The position numbers were made by a program, and so were the translations under genes. 64,000 nt of DNA from positions 160,022 to 224,021 of the forward strand of contig JAVKIE010000004.1 in NCBI GenBank assembly GCA_031459615.1. Direction: 5' to 3'. The notes beneath the pieces were generated by a model that was given only the letters and a program-made list of their open reading frames with translations, was not told where the DNA came from and did not search any database. How positions within the stretch are numbered: the first letter of the stretch is position 1; every line of letters begins with the position of its first letter. The DNA is from Calidihabitans tengchongensis. GTDB lineage: Bacteria > Sysuimicrobiota > Sysuimicrobiia > Sysuimicrobiales > Kaftiobacteriaceae. Shown piece by piece: positions 58,236-64,000 of the stretch.

Positions 58236-59537
58236 ATGGCCGCGTCCTCCGTCGCGCTGTCCACCCTTCCCAACGGCATGCGGGTGCTGACCGAGCGTAT
58301 CCCTCACGTCCGCACCGTCGCCGCGGGCATCTGGGTGGGGGTGGGGTCCCGCCACGAGCCGCCCGAGCACCACGGCATCTCCCACTTCCTGGAGCACCTG
58401 TTCTTCAAGGGCACCGCCGCCCGCACAGCCCTGGAGATCGCCCAGGCGGTGGACGAGATCGGCGGCCAGATGAACGCCTTCACCGACCGCGAGCAGACGG
58501 TCTTTTACATCAAGGTGCTGTCGGCCCACCTGGACCGGGCCCTGGAGGTCTACGCCGACATGCTCCTGCGCGCCACCCTGGCGCCGGAGAGCATCGAGCG
58601 CGAGCGCCAGGTGATCACCGAGGAGATCAAGTCCTACGAGGACTCTCCCGACGAGCTGGTCCAGGACCTGTTCGCCCAGACGGTGTGGAACAGCCACCCG
58701 CTGGGCCGTCCCGTCATCGGCACCCTCGCCACCGTGGGCCGCCTGCAGCGGGACGACTTCCTCACCCACATCGCCCGCCACTATCGGCCCGACAATGTCC
58801 TGCTGGCGGCCGCCGGCGACCTGGATCACGAGCAGGTGGTGCGCGCGGCGGAGCGGCACTTCGGCGGGTGGGAGGGGACTGCCCGGCGCACCGACCAGCC
58901 TCCCCCGCGGGCCGAGGCGGCGGTGGCCGTGCGGTCCAAGGAGACCGAGCAGGTGCACCTGTGCCTGGGCTCCCAGGGGCTGGCCCAGGCCGACGACGGG
59001 CGGTACGTCCTGGCGGTCCTGGACCACCTGCTGGGCGGGGGGATGAGCTCGCGGCTGTTCCAGGAGATCCGGGAAAAGCGCGGGCTGGTCTACAGCATCG
59101 CGTCCTACGCCGCCGCGTACCGGGACGGCGGGCTGTTTGTGATCTACGCGGGCATGAGCCCGGGGGCCGGCCCCGAGGTGGTCCGCCTGGTCCTGGAGGA
59201 ACTGGACCGGGTGCGTACCGATCCGGTGCCCGACGCCGAACTGCGCCGGGCCAAAGAGTCGCTGAAGGGCAGCCTGATGCTGGGCCTGGAAAGCACGGGC
59301 AGCCGGATGTCCATGCTGGCGCGCTCGCTGATCTACCACGGGCGGGTGGTGTCGCTGGACGAGCTGCTGGCGCGCATCGACGCCGTGACCTCCGAGGACG
59401 TGCAGCGCATGGCCCAGAGGCTGCTGCGCCCCGAGGGGCTGTCCCTGGCGGCCATCGGCCCCTTCCGCTCCGACGGCCGGCTGGAGGCCGCCGTCCGGGA
59501 CGCCTTCCGGCGGTACGTGGAGGCCCGGGCGGGGTAG
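58236..59537 (+). CDS. M16 family zinc peptidase (processing-peptidase-like)
   Basis: A 433-residue pitrilysin-family protein. The inverted zinc motif is HHGISHFLEHLFFKGT (His50, Glu53, His54) with the distal Glu in ITEEIKSYEDSPDE; the second domain has LGGGMSSRLFQEIREKRGLVYSI, including the conserved R and Y. Equivalent to Bacillus YmxG/MlpA, which sits at the same place after pnp. Substrate unknown. Confidence 0.94.
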   Translation: MAASSVALSTLPNGMRVLTERIPHVRTVAAGIWVGVGSRHEPPEHHGISHFLEHLFFKGTAARTALEIAQAVDEIGGQMNAFTDREQTVFYIKVLSAHLDRALEVYADMLLRATLAPESIERERQVITEEIKSYEDSPDELVQDLFAQTVWNSHPLGRPVIGTLATVGRLQRDDFLTHIARHYRPDNVLLAAAGDLDHEQVVRAAERHFGGWEGTARRTDQPPPRAEAAVAVRSKETEQVHLCLGSQGLAQADDGRYVLAVLDHLLGGGMSSRLFQEIREKRGLVYSIASYAAAYRDGGLFVIYAGMSPGAGPEVVRLVLEELDRVRTDPVPDAELRRAKESLKGSLMLGLESTGSRMSMLARSLIYHGRVVSLDELLARIDAVTSEDVQRMAQRLLRPEGLSLAAIGPFRSDGRLEAAVRDAFRRYVEARAG

Positions 59538-59647
59538 GCGCGGTCACGGCGGGGCGGGCCGGGACGCCGGGACACAGGATACGAGCCCCGACGGCGGTCC
59601 CGGTCACGTCCTCGCTCCCCGGTTCCCGAGGCAGGGAGGTGGGGTGG

Positions 59648-60454
59648 ATGGCCGGCACGATCCGCGTGGCGGTGGCGGGAGCCGCCGGCCGCATGGGGCG
59701 GGCGGCCGTGCGGGCGGTGGCGGCCCAGGAGGACATGACGCTGGTGGCGGCCCTGGGCCGGTCCCGGGCGATCGGCCGGGACGCCGGAGAGGTGGCGGGG
59801 GCGGGACCCCTGGGCGTCGTCATCACCGCCGACCTGGCCCAGGTGCTGGGCCGCCGCCCCGACGTCCTGGTGGACTTCAGCCCGGGCCCGGCGGCCGCCG
59901 AGCACGCCCGCGCGGCGCTCCCGGCCGGGGTCAGCCCGGTCATCGGCGGCACCGGCATGGCCCCGGCCGACCTGCAGGCCCTGGCCGACCTGGCCGCCTC
60001 CCACCGCACCGGCGCCGTGGTGGCGCCCAACTTCGCGGTGGGCGCCGTCCTGATGATCGAGTTCGCCCGCCGGGCGGCGCGCTTCTTTCCGCACGTGGAG
60101 ATCATCGAGATGCACCACGACCGCAAGCGCGACGCTCCCTCGGGGACGGCGCTGCGGACCGCCGCGGCGGTGGCGGCGGCGCGGGGGACCGCGCCCCCAC
60201 CCGCGGTGGCCGAGGAAGAGATGGTGGCCGGCGCCCGCGGGGGACGGGCCGAGGGGATCCCCGTCCACAGCGTGCGCCTGCCGGGCCTGGTGGCCCACCA
60301 GGCAGTGATCTTCGGCGGTCCCGGTCAGACCCTGACCATCCGCCACGACTCCATCAGCGAGGAGTCGTTCATGCCCGGCCTGCTGCTGGCGGTGCGCCGG
60401 GTCCGGTCCCTACAGGGACTCGTGCACGGCCTGGAGAATCTGCTGGACCTGTAG
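59648..60454 (+). CDS. dapB: 4-hydroxy-tetrahydrodipicolinate reductase
   Basis: A 268-residue NAD(P)H-dependent enzyme of the diaminopimelate/lysine pathway. The nucleotide-binding start is VAVAGAAGRMGRAAV, the substrate region is EIIEMHHDRKRDAPSGTA, and the C-terminus has GEQ-like VIFGGPGQTLTIRHDSISEESF. ATG after GGGAGGTGGGG. It is followed by asd, dapG and dapA, so four successive lysine steps cluster here. Confidence 0.96.
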   Translation: MAGTIRVAVAGAAGRMGRAAVRAVAAQEDMTLVAALGRSRAIGRDAGEVAGAGPLGVVITADLAQVLGRRPDVLVDFSPGPAAAEHARAALPAGVSPVIGGTGMAPADLQALADLAASHRTGAVVAPNFAVGAVLMIEFARRAARFFPHVEIIEMHHDRKRDAPSGTALRTAAAVAAARGTAPPPAVAEEEMVAGARGGRAEGIPVHSVRLPGLVAHQAVIFGGPGQTLTIRHDSISEESFMPGLLLAVRRVRSLQGLVHGLENLLDL

Positions 60455-60515
60455 CGGCGCCTCCGCGCGCAGCCTGCGGGCGCGGCGTCCGTCGGGGGCA
60501 GCCCGCGGGCAGAGG

Positions 60516-61565
60516 ATGAAGGGGGGAAGTCCCATACCGGCAGGAGGCTTTCGCGTCGGCATCGTGGGCGCCACCGGCGTGGTCGGCCGGGAGGTCCTGC
60601 GCGTTCTCCAGCAGCGCCGCTTTCCGGTGGACACCCTGCGGCTGTTCGCCTCCGAGCGCTCGGTCGGCCGCCGCATCGGCGCCCACGCCGTCGAGGCCCT
60701 ATCCGAGGAGGCGTTCGCCGGGCTGGACGTGGTGATCTTCGACACCCCCGACGACGTGGCCCGGCGGTGGGTCCCCCGGGCGGCGGCGGCCGGCGCGACG
60801 GTGATCGACAACTCCGCGGCGTTCCGGATGGACCCTGACGTCCCCCTGGTCATCCCCGAGGTCAACGCCCACGCCCTGGCCCGCATCCCCCGGCGGATCG
60901 TGGCCAACCCCAACTGCACCACCGCCACCATCGCCGTCCCCCTGGCGCCCCTGCACCGGGAGGCGGGACTGCGCCGGCTGGTGGCCTGCTCGTATCAGTC
61001 GGTGTCGGGGGCGGGCCAGCGGGGAGTCGAGCAGCTGTGGGCGGAGGTCCAGCACATGGTCGCCACCCGCCGGGTGCCGCCCCGCCCGCTGGGGGCGGCG
61101 TTCACGCACCCCATCGCCGGCAACCTGATCCCGGCCATCGGCTCGCTGCGCGGGACGCAGTTCAGCGAGGAAACCAAGGTGGCCGCCGAGCTGCGCAAGA
61201 TGCTGGACCTGCCCGACCTGGCCGTCGGGGTCACGTGCGTGCGGGTGCCCACCCTGGTGGGCCACGGGGTCGCCGTCCACGCCGAGTTCGAACGGCCGCT
61301 TCCGGCCGAGCAGGCCCGGGCGCTGCTGGCCGCGGCGCCGGGGGTGGAGGTGGTGGACGACCCGGCCTCGGGCGCCTACCCCACGCCGGCGGCCGCCGCG
61401 GGGCGGGATCCCTGCCTGGTGGGGCGCATCCGCACCGACGAGGCGGGCATGCTGGCGTTCTTCGCCGTGGCCGACAACCTGCGCAAGGGGGCGGCGTTGA
61501 ACGCCGTCCAGATTGCCGAGCACCTGGCGCAGGCGGGGCTGCTGGCGTCCGGGGTCCGATCCTGA
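60516..61565 (+). CDS. asd: Aspartate-semialdehyde dehydrogenase
   Basis: A 349-residue enzyme that reduces aspartyl phosphate. NADP-binding VGIVGATGVVGREVLRVL, catalytic Cys134 in VANPNCTTATIAV, the SYQSVSGAGQRG segment, and the catalytic His in VPTLVGHGVAVHAEF. The 5' end has a GGGGGG-rich context, so the start could be slightly later. Confidence 0.95.
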   Translation: MKGGSPIPAGGFRVGIVGATGVVGREVLRVLQQRRFPVDTLRLFASERSVGRRIGAHAVEALSEEAFAGLDVVIFDTPDDVARRWVPRAAAAGATVIDNSAAFRMDPDVPLVIPEVNAHALARIPRRIVANPNCTTATIAVPLAPLHREAGLRRLVACSYQSVSGAGQRGVEQLWAEVQHMVATRRVPPRPLGAAFTHPIAGNLIPAIGSLRGTQFSEETKVAAELRKMLDLPDLAVGVTCVRVPTLVGHGVAVHAEFERPLPAEQARALLAAAPGVEVVDDPASGAYPTPAAAAGRDPCLVGRIRTDEAGMLAFFAVADNLRKGAALNAVQIAEHLAQAGLLASGVRS

Positions 61566-61603
61566 CAGCACGCCGCCGCTGTACCGGCGGACAGAACGGC
61601 CTG

Positions 61604-62848
61604 ATGCGCATTGTCGTCCAGAAATTCGGCGGGACGGTCCTGGCCACACCGGAGGGGAGGCTGCAGGTCGCCGAGCTGATCACCGCCACCCGCACGCGGG
61701 GCTATCGGGTGGTGGCGGTGGTGTCCGCCCTGGGACGGGAAGGCGACCCCTACGCCACCGACACCCTGGTGGGACTGATGCGGGAGGTGGACCCGCAGGT
61801 CGACCCCCGCACCCTCGACCTGCTGCTGTCCACCGGGGAGATCATCTCCACCGCCCTGCTGGCCCACACCCTGGTGCGGGCCGGCTGTCCGGCCATCGCC
61901 CTGACCGGCGGCCAGGCGGGCATCCTGACCACCGACGAGTTCAACGACGCCCGCATCCTCAGCATTGACCCCCGCCCGGTGCGCCGGCACCTGGAACAGG
62001 ACCGGGTGGCGGTGGTGGCCGGCTTTCAGGGGGTCACCGCCACCGGGGAGATCACCACCCTGGGGCGGGGAGGCAGCGACACCACCGCCGTGGCCATGGG
62101 CGCGGCCCTGGGCGCCGAGGTGGTGGAGATCTACAAGGACGTGGAGGGGATCATGACCGCCGACCCGAAGCTGGTGCCGGCGGCCCGGCCCCTGCGCACC
62201 ATCACCTACGACGAAGTGTCCCAGATGGCCGCCCTGGGCGCCCGGGTCTTACACCCCCGGGCCGCCGACATCGGGCGGGAGCACAACGTGCGGCTGGTCA
62301 TCCGCAGGCTGGGCAGCCTCAACGGGGGGACGGTCATCGTGAAGGGTCCGGAACTGGGCGTGCCGATCATCGACGGGCGGCCGGTGGTGGCGCTGGCCCA
62401 CCTGCCCGACGTGGTGCAACTGAAGATCCCCCGGCAGGGGGACCGGGACCTGTCGCGGCCGCTGCAGGCCCTGGACGCCCTGGCCGCCGCCGGCATCAGC
62501 ATCGACCTGATCAACCTGCTGCCGGAGGTGCTGGCCTTCACCGTCAAGGAGGAGGTGGCCGCGCAGGCCTCTAAGGTGTTGACGACGCTGGGCTTTGACG
62601 TGCAGGCCAGCGCGCCGTGCGCCAAGGTGTCCATCATCGGCGCCGGGATGCGGGGACGGCCGGGGGTGATGGCCCGGGTGGTGAAGGCCCTGCACGCGGC
62701 CGGGGTGGAGATCCTCCAGACCGCCGACTCCCACACCACCATCTCCTGCCTGGTCTGGCGCGACCAGATGCAGGCCGCCCTGCAGGCCCTCCACGACGAG
62801 TTCGGGCTGGCCGAAGACGTCCAGTCCCAGCAGGAAAGCGAAGGGTGA
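61604..62848 (+). CDS. dapG: Aspartate kinase, DapG type
   Basis: A 414-residue kinase that begins the aspartate pathway. KFGGTVLATPEGR replaces the more usual KFGGTSV, YATDTLVGL, FNDARI, GRGGSDTTAVAMG and the kinase end MTADPKLV are present, and two ACT domains follow (about 265-400) with QTADSHTTISCLV. The overall pattern is closest to Bacillus DapG, the diaminopimelate-inhibited isozyme that accompanies asd and dapA. The ATG at 61604 gives the normal RIVVQKFGG start. Confidence 0.94.
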   Translation: MRIVVQKFGGTVLATPEGRLQVAELITATRTRGYRVVAVVSALGREGDPYATDTLVGLMREVDPQVDPRTLDLLLSTGEIISTALLAHTLVRAGCPAIALTGGQAGILTTDEFNDARILSIDPRPVRRHLEQDRVAVVAGFQGVTATGEITTLGRGGSDTTAVAMGAALGAEVVEIYKDVEGIMTADPKLVPAARPLRTITYDEVSQMAALGARVLHPRAADIGREHNVRLVIRRLGSLNGGTVIVKGPELGVPIIDGRPVVALAHLPDVVQLKIPRQGDRDLSRPLQALDALAAAGISIDLINLLPEVLAFTVKEEVAAQASKVLTTLGFDVQASAPCAKVSIIGAGMRGRPGVMARVVKALHAAGVEILQTADSHTTISCLVWRDQMQAALQALHDEFGLAEDVQSQQESEG

Positions 62849-62860
62849 ATCAGCGTCCGT

Positions 62861-62895
62861 GCCCTCTCCCCGTCGCCGAGGAGGAGGGAGAGGGC
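62861..62895. repeat. GCCCTCTCCC inverted repeat between dapG and dapA
   Basis: GCCCTCTCCC and GGGAGAGGGC pair perfectly over 10 bases around a 15-base loop, just before the dapA ribosome site. It resembles the hairpins near 63883 and 63954, so it belongs to a small dispersed family. Confidence 0.65.
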
Positions 62896-62913
62896 AGAAA
62901 GGAGGAATTCGCC

Positions 62914-63801
62914 ATGCCCGTCTTTGGCCGCGTGCTCACCGCCATGGTCACCCCGTTCGACGACGCCGGCAACGTGGACGACGGCAAGGCGGCCGCGCTG
63001 GCCCGCCGCCTGGCCGACTCTGGCTCGGACGCCATCGTGGTCGCCGGCACCACCGGCGAGTCGCCGACCCTGACCGACGAGGAGAAGCTGCGCCTGGTGC
63101 GGACCGTCAAGGAGGCGGTGGGCGGCCGCGCCCAGGTCGTGGCCGGCACCGGCACCTACGACACCCGCCACTCCATCCACCTCACCCGCGAAGCCGAGCG
63201 CGCCGGCGCCGACGGCTTCCTGCTGGTCAACCCCTACTACAACCGCCCGTCCCAGGACGGCCTGTACGCGCACTTCAGGGCGGTGGCCGAGTCCACCACC
63301 AAGCCCTGCATCCTCTACAACATCCCCGGCCGCACCGGGGTGAACTGCCTGCCCGACACCGTCGCCCGCCTGGCCCAGATCCCCAACATCGTGGCCGTCA
63401 AAGAAGCCTCCGGCAGCCTGGACCAGGCGTCGGAGGTGCGGGCCAGGACGCCGGAGACCTTTGACATTTACAGCGGCGACGACAGCCTGACCCTGCCCAT
63501 CCTGGCGGTGGGCGGGTGCGGCGTCGTGAGCGTGGCCAGCCATCTGGTGGGCCCTGACATCCAGGAGATGATCCGCTCTTACGAGCGGGGCGACGTGCGC
63601 CGGGCCCTGCAGATCCACCTGCGCCTGTTCCCCCTGTTCAAGGTCCTGTTCATCACCACCAACCCGGTGCCGGTCAAGGCCGCCCTCGCCCTCAGCGGGT
63701 TCCCGGTGGGGGCGCCGCGGCTGCCCCTGGTGGAGGCCACGGCCAAGGAGAAGGAGCAGATCGCGTCCGTCCTGCGCCAGCTGGCCCTGGTGCAGGTGTA
63801 G
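62914..63801 (+). CDS. dapA: 4-hydroxy-tetrahydrodipicolinate synthase
   Basis: A 295-residue TIM-barrel aldolase. GTTGESPTLTDEE near the start, Tyr135 in CILYNIPGRTG, Schiff-base Lys163 in IVAVKEASGSLDQ, and the C-terminal helices all fit DapA. ATG follows AAAGGAGG. It completes asd-dapG-dapA; the next gene is beyond the window. Confidence 0.96.
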   Translation: MPVFGRVLTAMVTPFDDAGNVDDGKAAALARRLADSGSDAIVVAGTTGESPTLTDEEKLRLVRTVKEAVGGRAQVVAGTGTYDTRHSIHLTREAERAGADGFLLVNPYYNRPSQDGLYAHFRAVAESTTKPCILYNIPGRTGVNCLPDTVARLAQIPNIVAVKEASGSLDQASEVRARTPETFDIYSGDDSLTLPILAVGGCGVVSVASHLVGPDIQEMIRSYERGDVRRALQIHLRLFPLFKVLFITTNPVPVKAALALSGFPVGAPRLPLVEATAKEKEQIASVLRQLALVQV

Positions 63802-63882
63802 CACGCCGCCTCGGCCCTTTCCGTTGCGGAGAGCGCGCGCTCCTGCCGTCTCCACCGGACTCTCCTCCGCCCTTCATCCCCT

Positions 63883-63990
63883 CTCCCCCCATCGGGGGAG
63901 TGGCTCTGCGCGCGTTCGGCGACAACCCGTGGCTGAGCCTCCGCTCTTCCATCCCCTCTCCCCCTATCGGGGGGAGAGGGTCGGGGTGAG
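63883..63990. repeat. Two REP-like CTCTCCCCC/GGGGGAGAG hairpins
   Basis: The first (63883-63900) has a 7-bp stem; the second (63954-63980) has an 11-bp stem CCCTCTCCCCC/GGGGGAGAGGG followed by TCGGGGTGAGGGG. They lie after dapA at the window end, with similar flanks (CATCCCCTCTC). The motif CCCTCTCCCC-GGGGAGAGGGTCGGGGTGAGGG is a common dispersed element in many bacteria. Confidence 0.75.
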
Positions 63991-64000
63991 GGGGGAGTAC

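Noticed and set aside
55299..59339. Long reverse-strand frame opposite rpsO, pnp and the M16 gene
   Set aside because: Shadow of the forward coding frames, no domains and no ribosome site.

Overview
The window is very GC-rich bacterial chromosome (visibly near 70% GC, many GTG starts, tightly packed operons with 4-base ATGA/GTGA overlaps). The gene order rimP-nusA-ylxR-infB-ylxP-rbfA-nrnA-truB-ribF-rpsO-pnp followed by an M16 peptidase and dapB-asd-dapG-dapA is the one seen in Bacillota and related Terrabacteria. A fructose-bisphosphate aldolase/phosphatase and a short archaeal-type aspartyl-tRNA synthetase point to a deep-branching, perhaps thermophilic lineage (inference: a Sysuimicrobiota/CSP1-3-like or neighbouring uncultured group). 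A 97-base run of N at 15887-15983 suggests a draft or metagenome assembly. I saw no rRNA or tRNA gene, CRISPR array, transposase or phage gene.

Layout. 1-14195: type IV pilus / type II secretion locus (end of a GspE/PilB ATPase, PilC/GspF, four prepilin-like proteins and a large PilX-like protein, PilM, PilN, PilO), interrupted by a reverse-strand two-component module (REC-only regulator, NarL-type regulator, GAF histidine kinase) and followed by a membrane protein, a PilZ protein and a SPOR protein. 14382-15726: enoyl-CoA hydratase and an orphan RskA-like anti-sigma protein. 15787-19329: a probable DNA-damage cassette in which SOS-box-like palindromes precede a RecA-superfamily ATPase (holding the N gap), a small helical protein and a divergent family B DNA polymerase without recognisable exonuclease residues; a DUF72 gene converges on it. 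20392-28849: consensus promoter, secD-secF-lapA, a RecJ-HIRAN-degenerate-helicase fusion, and rel. 28891-33230: NTF2-like protein, two PLP enzymes, a histidine phosphatase and a sugar nucleotidyltransferase. 33275-36000: consensus promoter, leader hairpin, hisS and archaeal-type aspS. 36401-45550: HU, rarA, mnmA, S41 protease, CCA-adding enzyme, a 53-residue membrane protein, FBP aldolase/phosphatase, and ParA with a cysteine-rich partner instead of ParB. 45603-46800: HAD phosphatase and a peroxiredoxin whose peroxidatic cysteine codon is TGA, most simply selenocysteine. 46825-58166: translation/RNA operon beginning with an attenuator-like leader. 58236-63801: M16 peptidase and the lysine/diaminopimelate genes.

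The intergenic DNA is unusual. Most convergent gene ends with room for it carry arrays of degenerate 8-10 bp units; one 23-bp stretch of such an array recurs exactly, inverted, 22 kb away, and the rpsO-pnp gap holds four copies of a GGGGACAGACCCC element.

The observations I rate highest are the RecA-like/small protein/family B polymerase cassette behind SOS-like boxes, the probable selenoprotein peroxiredoxin, the RecJ-HIRAN-helicase fusion, and the dispersed 9-bp repeat family.
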